DNA of 36,674 bases, taken from Planococcus sp. CP5-4_YE (GTDB lineage Bacteria > Bacillota > Bacilli > Bacillales_A > Planococcaceae). Shown here in pieces: positions 29,618 through 36,674 of this stretch. Positions within the stretch are counted from its first letter, which is position 1; the number at the start of each line of letters is the position of its first letter. The stretch lies in the NCBI RefSeq assembly GCF_019042655.1, contig NZ_JAHPZO010000021.1:1-36674 (forward strand), read 5' to 3'. The notes below the pieces were generated by a model. The model was not told the origin of the DNA and did not search any database. It saw only the letters and a list, made by a program, of their open reading frames with translations. The translations under genes were made by a program, and so were the position numbers.

Positions 29618-32578
29618 TTATATTTCCTCCATCAACCGCCCGACAATTTCAGGGCGGTCGAAAAAGTACTCTTCCAATAACGGTAGTATCTCAAAATCCA
29701 TGATTCCCTCGAACCACTGGCGTTCATCGACATTACTCGGTTTAGCAGTGAAGAAGGAATGCCCGATTGCGTATCCGTTTCCTAATTGATAGTCATTGAT
29801 GATTTCATTGTTCAGCGTTTCGACTGTCTGCTGGATTCTGCCCACCATCTCTGCAGAAACATTTTCCTTGATCATGTGCTCACGCCATTTTTCATTGAAT
29901 GCAGGGTTCAAAGTGACGAAGGCAAAACGGCGTCTCAGCGCCACTTCTAATTGTGCTAGCGATCGGTCTGCCGTATTCATCGTGCCGATTAAATAGAGGT
30001 TGCTCGGAACCGTGAATTTTTCTTTCGAATACCCCATCGTCACGAACTCATCGCGCTTGTCCCTCTCAATGAGTATGAACAACTCCCCGAAAATTTTCGA
30101 TAGGTTGCCCCGGTTGATTTCATCGATGACGAAATAATAATCCTGTTCGGGATTGTCGATTGCCTTTTGGCAGAAATCATGAAAAATGCCGTATTGAAGG
30201 GCGAATCCGGTTTCTTTTGGCCGGAAGCCCATCACGAAATCTTCATAGGAATAATTCTGGTGGAACTGGATCATCTCCACACGGCTCTCGTCTTTTGACC
30301 CCATCAGTGAATACGCAAGCCTTTTCGAGACGAAGGTTTTCCCGACGCCTGGAGGGCCTTGCAGGATGATGTTTTTCTTGTATTTCAAGAGGCTGGAAAT
30401 CTTGTCGTAGCTCGCCTCATCCATAAACACTTCATCCAGGAACGCTTCCTTGGAATAGGGTTCGTATATCTCTTGGCTTCCTAACGTCTCTTCCAAGGCT
30501 TGCTTCAAGTTCGGCTTCAGACGCCACAGGAAATGATTGTTCTCTTCGTATTCACCTTCGAATAGCACACACCAATGGCAGACGCTCCCGTCGTCACGGT
30601 GGACATCTTCCAAGCCGGTTGCTTCTTTGATTCTTTTCGCCAGGCTCACCACTGGGCTGTTGAAAGCGGAGCGGCTCATCCCAAGCTCTTCACCTAATTG
30701 GCTGGCAGTTGCCTGTCCGCCCATTTCAACGATCTTTTTGAGATAGACAAGATCCTTCTCCCTGAAGGTGGTGTCATCTTCAAGTAATTCTATCCATTGT
30801 TCTTTGGAGAGTTCCTTTGCACCCGTGATTTCCGGCTCTGCTATTTCTTTGCCCTCGTCAAACTCCCCGATTACTTCGATTATTTTATACCGGAAATCTT
30901 CATAGGAAAAACCTTCAGCATCCTCTACTTCAGCTACACTTCTTTGGCCCCCTTGAGGGTGCTGATCGCCGTAGTGCAAGCCGTATTCAATTCCTGCCGG
31001 ATCGATAGCCACAAACAATTGCGGAGCGATACGATGGTTTGCCCGTTCGGCCCCGTAAACAGCTAACCAGCACCGGGAGGTCCCAAATTGGTTATTCCAG
31101 CTATAGCCGTTCAATACTTTATCCCCTACTAATTTCCGGTCATTCAATTCCTCGAAATTGCGGATGGCCCGGTGGATTTTCATCAGCTCTGTTTGGACTT
31201 TCTTCTTTTTATCGAAGTAATAAATCTGGAATAATATCGAGAAATCGCTCCATGAATTGAGGATTTTCGTATCGTATTTGGCGCTGACTTCCTGCTTGAT
31301 CGACTCCATTCCTTCCATTGAGATCGCGCCATCTTCCAGGATCTTTTCGATGATTTGGTGGCGGATCAATTTCACTTTTTCGTTATTCCTGTATTGGTCG
31401 CTTATCTGTTCCAGTGTTTCGGGATCCATGTCCGCTAATTCTTTGAGCATCAGTTTCTGATCTGTTTCGAAGCGGCTGAGCTCTTGCGACATACCGAACA
31501 GGTAATCAACTGCACTTTCCACTTTGACCTGGTCATATGTAGCCAAGCAATAGAAGAAATCTTGGACATCAAGCGCTGTTAAAGAAGGATCGTCCTTCCT
31601 GAAATGGTCAAGTGTAGATTGGCAAATATAGCGGTATACTTCGTAATTCTTCCCCGCCGATCCAAGCTTCATCTCGATGCCATAATCCTCCTTGATGGCC
31701 GTGAACACTTCTTGTTTATAAATAGGGAAATTTTTATAATTTTTAGCTGCTAACAAATAACTGAAAAGCGGCGCGCCAAATGAAAGCTCTTTGTTAAAGG
31801 CTTTTCCTTCTTCACGAAATTCTTCGATCCTTTCGCTGATCGGCGAGTTGGAATTATAAAGCTTATTCATCAAGGCAGCTACTTCGACAGGTTTCGCCTC
31901 AGCAAATATCAATAGATCAGCTATATTGCTCCAAGAAACAAAACTTTTTGCACTCCGATTTTCCTTCTGTAGTTTTTTCACGATATCCACTACAGTCAGT
32001 TCATTGATGTCCTGGACTTTCAAAAAATCATTCAAGCGCGAAAGTATCTCAAGCTTGTACGCTTCGTCATAAGTTTCACTGCCCTTGAATTTCAGATACC
32101 TTCCATAAGCCATATCGAGATAAGGGATATTGAACAGCTGCTTCCTGATTTCCGAATACTCACTTTGGGAAGGTGCGGCTTTGCCTTGCTTTAACTCTTC
32201 CTCAAAATAGACATAGGCAGCTTGTTCGAGCTCAGGACGCAGTTCCCACAGAAAACGATTGCTGTCCCGCTGCCATTCCCCTAGAAACGGGATATGCCAG
32301 GTCCGGTCCTTGCCGTCATCTTGCTTAGGATATGAAATGCCTGGGTAATTTTTCATGATCCTTTTTCCAAGCCGGTCCACTTGGAGATTCAATGCACCTC
32401 TCCCCTTCAAGCCGATTGCATGGGCAATAGGAGTGGCATGTGGACGCCCGTCAAATTGCAGTATAGCGAGAATCATTTTCCGGTCCTGCTCCTGGAATAC
32501 GTCCCCATTTCGCAGCATGTCCAGCCATTGATTCTTTGTGATTGCAAGAGGTGTGTCGTATATGGTTTGTGCGCTCAT
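29618..32578 (-). CDS. mcrB: McrB-like AAA+ motor with duplicated N-terminal module
   Basis: A 986-residue protein from the ATG at 32578 (MSAQTIYDTPLAITKNQWLD), with AAAGGATGA upstream. The open frame extends to 32674 without a site. Residues about 13-130 and 590-705 are two copies of one module: (I/L)(T/S)K(N/E)QW(L/I)(D/E)(M/L)L at the start, an alpha-helical winged-helix-like middle, and FLW(E/R)L(R/K)P(E/N)L at the end. Between them a long helical region leads to a DUF3578/MrcB_N-like segment (about 490-575: GYSWNNQFGTSRCWLAVYGA). The C-terminal AAA+ domain has Walker A GPPGVGKT at about 741, Walker B YYFVIDEINRGNLSKIFGEL, the McrB-type GTMNTADRS and LRRRFAF. It should recognise modified DNA and translocate. 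Much larger than E. coli McrB (about 460 residues). Confidence 0.92.
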   Translation of the reverse strand: MSAQTIYDTPLAITKNQWLDMLRNGDVFQEQDRKMILAILQFDGRPHATPIAHAIGLKGRGALNLQVDRLGKRIMKNYPGISYPKQDDGKDRTWHIPFLGEWQRDSNRFLWELRPELEQAAYVYFEEELKQGKAAPSQSEYSEIRKQLFNIPYLDMAYGRYLKFKGSETYDEAYKLEILSRLNDFLKVQDINELTVVDIVKKLQKENRSAKSFVSWSNIADLLIFAEAKPVEVAALMNKLYNSNSPISERIEEFREEGKAFNKELSFGAPLFSYLLAAKNYKNFPIYKQEVFTAIKEDYGIEMKLGSAGKNYEVYRYICQSTLDHFRKDDPSLTALDVQDFFYCLATYDQVKVESAVDYLFGMSQELSRFETDQKLMLKELADMDPETLEQISDQYRNNEKVKLIRHQIIEKILEDGAISMEGMESIKQEVSAKYDTKILNSWSDFSILFQIYYFDKKKKVQTELMKIHRAIRNFEELNDRKLVGDKVLNGYSWNNQFGTSRCWLAVYGAERANHRIAPQLFVAIDPAGIEYGLHYGDQHPQGGQRSVAEVEDAEGFSYEDFRYKIIEVIGEFDEGKEIAEPEITGAKELSKEQWIELLEDDTTFREKDLVYLKKIVEMGGQATASQLGEELGMSRSAFNSPVVSLAKRIKEATGLEDVHRDDGSVCHWCVLFEGEYEENNHFLWRLKPNLKQALEETLGSQEIYEPYSKEAFLDEVFMDEASYDKISSLLKYKKNIILQGPPGVGKTFVSKRLAYSLMGSKDESRVEMIQFHQNYSYEDFVMGFRPKETGFALQYGIFHDFCQKAIDNPEQDYYFVIDEINRGNLSKIFGELFILIERDKRDEFVTMGYSKEKFTVPSNLYLIGTMNTADRSLAQLEVALRRRFAFVTLNPAFNEKWREHMIKENVSAEMVGRIQQTVETLNNEIINDYQLGNGYAIGHSFFTAKPSNVDERQWFEGIMDFEILPLLEEYFFDRPEIVGRLMEEI

Positions 32579-32772
32579 ATCTATCATCCTTTCAGAAAAA
32601 CGATTAGTATTTCCATTCTCTATATAGAAGAATCCGAATAATTCCCAACTATATATATTGGTAAATATTTTCACTTATCATATCATACGTAAAATTCATT
32701 TATATCTTTCATTTCATGGATTTGTGAGCTCTGCCGGTGTCACTAATTTATTCCATTAAAATGCTACTAAAA

Positions 32773-32786
32773 AGAACGTTTGTTCT
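32773..32786. promoter_or_regulatory. Candidate LexA (SOS) box
   Basis: AGAACGTTTGTTCT has the GAAC-N4-GTTC core of the Gram-positive LexA/DinR box with one extra symmetric pair. It overlaps the upstream side of a CATAAT -10-like hexamer (32788-32793), 60 bases before the receiver-like gene and 195 bases before mcrB on the other strand. Binding is predicted, not shown. Confidence 0.6.
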
Positions 32787-32846
32787 GCATAATGAAGTTC
32801 ACTAAAAACTATTTGCAAAACTTCAAATTCGAGGAGGATGAAGTCC

Positions 32847-33209
32847 ATGAAAAAAGAAATCAATTTGTATGTCGACGATTTGAGGGATTGCCCAGAAGGT
32901 TATGTCGTGGCAAGGAATGTAGACGAGGCGATTAATTATCTCGAAAACTATAAAGTGAAAATCCTGACCTTAGACCATGACCTCGGGGAAGATGCAGACG
33001 GCCGACTGCTACCGACTGGATATGATTTGGTCAAGTTGTTTTGCGAGCGGGGTTATCATGCTGATAGGATTTATATTCACACAGACAATGGAGCCGGCCG
33101 GGAGAATATGTACCATACCCTGAAAGGCGCTCAGCGGAGAGGGTTTATCGCTCCTGATATTGAGATCCATCATTATTCGATTACGGTGAACCGGTATTCT
33201 GGTGATTAA
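32847..33209 (+). CDS. Cyclic-phosphate processing receiver (cREC)-type small protein
   Basis: A 120-residue protein from the ATG at 32847. The ATG at 32838 touches the GAGGAGG ribosome-binding site and cannot be the start. Motifs in order: INLYVDDLRDCPEGYVVARN, ILTLDHDLGEDADG, PTGYDLVKLFCERG, and IYIHTDNGAGRENMYHTLKG. The DDxR, DHDLG and HTDN..GR..M set fits the receiver-like fold described as a cyclic-phosphate processing domain and found mostly near defence and RNA-repair genes. It lacks the output domain of response regulators. A LexA-like box lies in its promoter region, and McrBC is divergent. The first 72 bases of a second copy, from codon 29 on, lie at the window end. Confidence 0.8.
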   Translation: MKKEINLYVDDLRDCPEGYVVARNVDEAINYLENYKVKILTLDHDLGEDADGRLLPTGYDLVKLFCERGYHADRIYIHTDNGAGRENMYHTLKGAQRRGFIAPDIEIHHYSITVNRYSGD

Positions 33210-33285
33210 AACACTCTGAGTTAAAATTTTTTTAGATTTACTGCTTTGATTTCTTCAACAAACTTGCTCACCCTAAACCAAAAGT

Positions 33286-33334
33286 AAAGACGCCTTCTTG
33301 TTAAATGCTTACCGCATTTATGGAGGCGTCTTTT
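33286..33334 (+). terminator. Intrinsic terminator
   Basis: AAAGACGCCT (33286-33295) pairs with AGGCGTCTTT (33324-33333), and AAATGC/GCATTT forms an upper stem. A T-run follows. It is about 77 bases after the receiver gene's stop. The remainder up to 33571 shows no convincing gene. Confidence 0.8.
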
Positions 33335-33571
33335 GCTGTTTATACTTTTTCTTTGTTTAGAATTCATGTGAAACATTGTGTTCCATCATGAAGAAATAAT
33401 CCTCCTGCTCTGTTTTTCTTGATGCCTCATTTGAGTCCCACCGGCATCTCGTTTACCAATGTCTCAGTGGAGGCATCCAATCGATAGACAACTTCTTTTT
33501 GATAAAGCCTTACTTAAAATAAATTTCGGGTTTTCTTTAACAATAACTAAGAACTCCAATAAAATATGATT

Positions 33572-33616
33572 TTATCTTTTCAACCATTGAGCAGTTTCTT
33601 GTAAATTATTATTTAG
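33572..33616 (-). pseudogene. 3' tail of a gene split by the IS21 element
   Basis: Reads NNNLQETAQWLKR then stop (33572-33574). When the IS21 element and one copy of its 7-base target duplication are removed, this joins in frame to SYLNSPILN at the other side (35819 onward). Gene identity unknown. Confidence 0.65.
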
Positions 33617-33669
33617 TGTAAATGTCAACTTGACTATGTACATTTTCGCTTGTTTAAGGATGCACAACT

Positions 33670-34422
33670 TCACTCGTTTTCAGAAGCTAAATGATGCTTG
33701 AGGCGATAAGATTCGCCCACAATGCTGACCACCGTGGCGTGATGCAGGATGCGGTCCAGGATGGCGTTGGCGATCTTCGTATCCTGAAAGACCTCATCCC
33801 ACGACTTGAAGTTCACATTGGTCGTGAAGATGGTGCTGCGCTTTTCATACCGCATATCAATGAGTTGGAAAAAACTTTTGGCGTCTTCCGGATCAATCGG
33901 TAAATAGCCGATTTCATCGATGATGAGAAGTTTGTATTTCGTGTAGTGTTTTAAACGGGCCTCTAAGCGATTCTCCAATCGCGCTTTCTTTAATTGCTGA
34001 AGAAGATCATGGCACTTGATAAAATAGGTGCTTGTTCTTTTCTTGGCGGCTGCGATTCCGATGGAAGTCGCCAAATGGGTTTTGCCCACACCGCTGGTGC
34101 CTAAGAATACAATGTTCTCTAGGTTCTCGATAAAGCGCAGGGACAGAAAATCATACATCTGCCCTTTGTTGACGGTTGGCTGGAAGTCGAAATCAAATTG
34201 GTCCATTTCCTTCAAATGAGGAAAAGCTCCGACCTTCACCATGGATTGAAGCATATTCTTTTCGCGCACGTCGATTTCATAGTTGGTCAATTTCACCAAC
34301 ATCTCCACAAAGGACTGTTGGTTCGAGATGCTGAAGTCGATGACTTCATTAACGTGGGCTGTCATTTGCTTCAACTTTAGGTACTCTAAATTTTGGACAA
34401 GTTGCTGATAGGTATTAGTCAT
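33670..34422 (-). CDS. istB: IS21-family ATP-binding helper protein IstB
   Basis: A 250-residue AAA+ ATPase from the ATG at 34422 (MTNTYQQLVQNLEYLKL), with GAGGTG upstream; it overlaps the end of istA by eight bases. Walker A GTSGVGKTH (about residues 103-111), Walker B LLIIDEIGYLP, sensor region STIFTTNVNFKSWDEVF and C-terminal ILDRILHHATVVSIVGESYR, all typical of IstB. It assists the IstA transposase by target selection and complex remodelling. Confidence 0.95.
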   Translation of the reverse strand: MTNTYQQLVQNLEYLKLKQMTAHVNEVIDFSISNQQSFVEMLVKLTNYEIDVREKNMLQSMVKVGAFPHLKEMDQFDFDFQPTVNKGQMYDFLSLRFIENLENIVFLGTSGVGKTHLATSIGIAAAKKRTSTYFIKCHDLLQQLKKARLENRLEARLKHYTKYKLLIIDEIGYLPIDPEDAKSFFQLIDMRYEKRSTIFTTNVNFKSWDEVFQDTKIANAILDRILHHATVVSIVGESYRLKHHLASENE

Positions 34423-35704
34423 GCTTGTACACCTCACCGATCGCTGCCAGATTTCCTTTAGCTAATTCCTCGATGTTCGGATAATCGGGAAGGGCCTGGC
34501 TTAAACTCTCTTGATAATGGGTCGGCTTGTAGTTCAGAGGCGACTGACTAATGGGATGCTGGACAAGTAGCTCTGTGTTATCATACACATATAGTTGGTC
34601 ATCAAATGCTTGTAGACCTACGGTCTTTCCTTGATACTTGGCTGGTACCGAGTAGTGTTTTCCTTTATAAGGAACCATATTTGAAGGGTTGACCTTTACA
34701 AGCGTGTGATTGATCTGATAAGAATCTCTTATTTGTTTCCGTGGTAGGGGCAATAAGAGGTTCTTTTCTTGTTTTAGCGCAAATACGGGTATTTTATGCG
34801 TCCCTTGATGGAACGACTGGTTGATCCGTTCGCACAGCTTTTGGACAAATAGATGCAGCTCTTCCAAGTTGAACTTGCCTTGGTACGCATGGATTTCATC
34901 TAGGTATTTCATCGGCGCTTCCACTTTTCCTTTCGTATTCGGTTTTCCAGCGATGCAGGGATGTACTTTGAATCCGTAGTCTTGCGCAAATTGGGCGAAC
35001 TTCGCATTGACCTTCCCTTTGGAATAGCGGGTACGAGAATCATCCATAACGGTCTTCATATTATCGGTGACAATCACTTTCGGTACACCGCCAAAAGTTT
35101 CAAACGCGTCGTTCATAAAGGAAAAGAGAACGGCTTGCGATTTGGATATGCTCAAGTGGAAAGCGCGGAATCGCGAATAAGAAAGCAAGAGAACAGCGAC
35201 GTTGATGTAGACGACTTCTCCGTCCTTGGTTTCGTAGGGGAGGTTTTCTTTCCAGTCCAGTTGGGCTTGTTCCCCGGGAGGGGTCTCAAAACGTGTACTC
35301 GATTCGAGGGGGACCGTCCGTTTGCCCTCTTTGAAATAGGCATTGAATTCAGGCGTTCGTTGAATATATGCACGAAAAGTTGACTGTCCGCATTTCAATC
35401 CATGATTGTCTTTCAAGTATTGCCAAAGAATCCGTTTGTAATAGAAAACCTGTTTGGATTCGACGGAAAGAAGGAGCGAAATGACTTCATAGAATTCGTC
35501 GATTTGGGAGGCCTTCTTCTTGGTTTTGGATGGCATGAAGCCGTTTAAGTATTTGTCGATCGTTCGGCGGTCCACGCCAAGCTTTCTCGCTAATTCACTT
35601 TTGTTTATTTTCATTTTTAAATTCTCCATTAGGGTTTTAAATTTCGGCAAGTCACTCAACTTCTTCACTTCAAATTCCGTTTCAATCGCTAGCTGTATGT
35701 ACAT
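34415..35704 (-). CDS. istA: IS21-family transposase IstA
   Basis: A 429-residue DDE transposase from the ATG at 35704 (MYIQLAIETEFEVKKLSDL), preceded by GAGGTGA. The frame extends to 35752 without a site. N-terminal HTH: MKINKSELARKLGVDRRTID. The catalytic core has Asp in GEQAQLDWKEN, Asp in VIVTDNMKT and Glu in KGKVEAPMKYLDE. The C-terminal beta domain includes YKGKHYSVPAKYQGKTVGLQ. Coupled to istB by an 8-base overlap. Confidence 0.95.
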   Translation of the reverse strand: MYIQLAIETEFEVKKLSDLPKFKTLMENLKMKINKSELARKLGVDRRTIDKYLNGFMPSKTKKKASQIDEFYEVISLLLSVESKQVFYYKRILWQYLKDNHGLKCGQSTFRAYIQRTPEFNAYFKEGKRTVPLESSTRFETPPGEQAQLDWKENLPYETKDGEVVYINVAVLLLSYSRFRAFHLSISKSQAVLFSFMNDAFETFGGVPKVIVTDNMKTVMDDSRTRYSKGKVNAKFAQFAQDYGFKVHPCIAGKPNTKGKVEAPMKYLDEIHAYQGKFNLEELHLFVQKLCERINQSFHQGTHKIPVFALKQEKNLLLPLPRKQIRDSYQINHTLVKVNPSNMVPYKGKHYSVPAKYQGKTVGLQAFDDQLYVYDNTELLVQHPISQSPLNYKPTHYQESLSQALPDYPNIEELAKGNLAAIGEVYKHD

Positions 35705-35706
35705 AC

Positions 35707-35943
35707 TAATCACCTCTAGATTAGTATGCCGATGCACATCAAAATTGTACATGCTTAGGCAATCATTTTAGTACATAGTTAAGCTATCATTTCTAATTTA
35801 GTGCTTGTCCACTTTTACTATTTAGAATAGGGCTATTTAAATAGGATTTTAAGTTGTAGTCATGCATGAAATCTACATGCATTCTCAATGCTGGTACTCT
35901 GTCTTCCATATTAGTCGTGAATTGATTAAATACTTTGGCAAAA
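35707..35943 (+). repeat. Left arm of a 237-base inverted repeat
   Basis: Its reverse complement occurs at 36371-36607 (position sum 72314), with no difference at the positions compared. The arm covers the first bases of istA's upstream region, the IS21 end and part of the interrupted gene. Confidence 0.85.
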
Positions 35944-36101
35944 TTCTTATAGTCGTCTTCTAAGTTAATTAAGTTCCCTTCGAAATAAAAACCCAGGATA
36001 TTTGGAAATTTCCCTATAACTTTAATGTTATCTTGAGTTGATAATTGAAGTATAGTAGCTTCTTTATCTCCTTGATCTTGAGCGAGTGAATACCGGTCTG
36101 C
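35819..36101 (-). pseudogene. Central fragment of an unknown gene between two IS21-type elements
   Basis: The minus strand reads ADRYSLAQDQGDKEATILQL, then STQDNIKVIGKFPNILGFYF and, further on, FNQFTTNMEDRVPALRMHVD, up to SYLNSPILN, where the IS21 element interrupts it. The 3' tail is at 33572. The 5' part is missing: an in-frame stop and an IS21-like left end occur at about 36102. About 95 codons remain. The protein family is not recognised; it is a soluble, mixed-composition sequence with aromatic residues. Confidence 0.65.
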
Positions 36102-36370
36102 TGTAAACGCTAAACTAGATTAAACAGTTTTCCACAAATAACGGTAAACAGATTCCGCCAATTAAGAATCAACAGTTTACCGATACCTAAGCACTTTTAA
36201 TATACTTGAGAGAGTCTATTGAAAGTGAGGAATGAGGAGTGGAAAAGTTTATGATTTACAACGAGATTCACCAACTACGCAGCGCGGGATTTACGAATAG
36301 CGCGATTGCTAGAAAGCTGAAGATATCTAGAAATCGGGTGATTGATTATGGAAAGATGACACCTGATGAG
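36102..36370 (+). mobile_element. Truncated left end of a second IS21-type element
   Basis: Begins TGTAAACGCTAAAC, followed by subterminal repeats (TAAACAGTTTTCCA, GGTAAACAGATTCC, AACAGTTTACCG), a pattern like IS21 ends but different from the complete copy. A start of istA follows at 36251. The element is cut at 36370 by the inverted repeat arm. Confidence 0.65.
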
Positions 36371-36388
36371 TTTTGCCAAAGTATTTAA
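36251..36388 (+). pseudogene. N-terminal fragment of an IstA-type transposase
   Basis: The ATG at 36251 is preceded by GAGGAGTGGAAAAGTTT. Forty codons read MIYNEIHQLRSAGFTNSAIA, a helix-turn-helix, then RKLKISRNRVIDYGKMTPDE. These match the start of IS21-family IstA proteins of the DYGKMTPDEF type. After codon 40 the frame runs into the inverted repeat arm and stops at 36386-36388. Not functional. Confidence 0.7.
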
Positions 36389-36607
36389 TCAATTCACGAC
36401 TAATATGGAAGACAGAGTACCAGCATTGAGAATGCATGTAGATTTCATGCATGACTACAACTTAAAATCCTATTTAAATAGCCCTATTCTAAATAGTAAA
36501 AGTGGACAAGCACTAAATTAGAAATGATAGCTTAACTATGTACTAAAATGATTGCCTAAGCATGTACAATTTTGATGTGCATCGGCATACTAATCTAGAG
36601 GTGATTA
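36371..36607 (+). repeat. Right arm of the 237-base inverted repeat
   Basis: Reverse complement of 35707-35943. The two arms enclose 427 bases (35944-36370). Bases 36603-36607 are shared with the next repeat, a small overlap (GATTA) at the junction. Confidence 0.85.
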
Positions 36608-36674
36608 ATTATCTCGAAAACTATAAAGTGAAAATCCTGACCTTAGACCATGACCTCGGGGAAGATGCAGACGG
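36603..36674 (+). pseudogene. Partial second copy of the cREC-type gene, running off the window
   Basis: Seventy-two bases identical to 32930-33001, coding for INYLENYKVKILTLDHDLGE and DAD. No start or upstream part is present: the preceding sequence is the IS21 inverted arm. The rest lies outside the window, so completeness of this copy cannot be judged. Confidence 0.85.

Larger units (their letters stand above)
33617..35818 (-). mobile_element. IS21-family insertion sequence (complete, 2202 bases)
   Basis: Contains overlapping istA and istB. The flanking 7-base direct repeat TATTTAG (33610-33616 and 35819-35825) marks the target duplication. The ends are related: TGTAAATGTCAAC on the istB side and, read inwards from the other side, GTAAAAGTGGAC. 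Further subterminal repeats of the TGTACAT / TTAAGnnATCAT type lie upstream of istA, as usual for IS21. Both genes look intact. Confidence 0.9.

Noticed and set aside
33400..33500. Minus-strand open tail reading YQKEVVYRLDASTETLVNEM then a stop (FlaG-like at first sight)
   Set aside because: Only about 28 codons, closed by a stop upstream and with no start or conserved neighbours; similarity too weak to call.
35860..35905. ATGCATGAAATCTACATGCAT near-palindrome
   Set aside because: Lies in the coding fragment (MHVDFMHD) and is duplicated only because of the larger inverted repeat; not an independent site.

Overview
The window looks like chromosomal DNA of a low-to-mid-GC Gram-positive bacterium (Bacillota), most likely a Planococcus- or Planomicrobium-like member of the Planococcaceae. 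This is an inference from strong AGGAGG-type ribosome-binding sites, frequent TTG/GTG starts, lipoprotein signals and Bacillales-type protein families. No rRNA or tRNA was seen, so the genus is not proven.

Positions 1-16900 are an ordinary housekeeping region of moderate GC. It holds a flavin-dependent monooxygenase, an alpha/beta-hydrolase lipoprotein, an RDD protein, two membrane proteins, an ABC-F ATPase behind a probable leader-peptide attenuator, a HAD phosphatase, an aldo/keto reductase, a TetR regulator divergent from a two-gene ABC exporter, an MBL-fold hydrolase, a CPBP protease, a lipoprotein whose copper-binding cupredoxin halves are in swapped order, a ferredoxin-reductase-like flavoprotein and a secreted lipoprotein nuclease.

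From about 16900 to 22500 an AT-richer accessory segment lies between the intact nuclease gene and a second, decayed copy of that gene's 3' end. It carries an IS3-family element inserted in the nuclease's terminator, an IS30-type transposase remnant, and a minus-strand cluster of a WHH/HNH-nuclease toxin-like protein, a PD-(D/E)XK nuclease with cysteines placed as for an Fe-S cluster, a TPR protein and an unknown protein. A short stretch (22638-24763) returns to core-like genes, among them a frameshifted glutaredoxin.

From about 25000 to the end is a defence island: a decayed IS30 element, a type II restriction-modification pair (C5-cytosine methyltransferase convergent with a SinI-like endonuclease), a McrBC pair with a duplicated N-terminal module in McrB, and, divergent from it, a small cyclic-phosphate-processing receiver-type protein behind a probable LexA/SOS box. 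An intact IS21-family element with a 7-bp target duplication splits another gene, whose 5' side is cut by a second IS21-type fragment. The last 300 bases contain a 237-bp inverted copy of the IS21 junction fused to a 72-bp direct copy of the receiver gene. That is either a complex rearrangement or an assembly chimera at a contig end.
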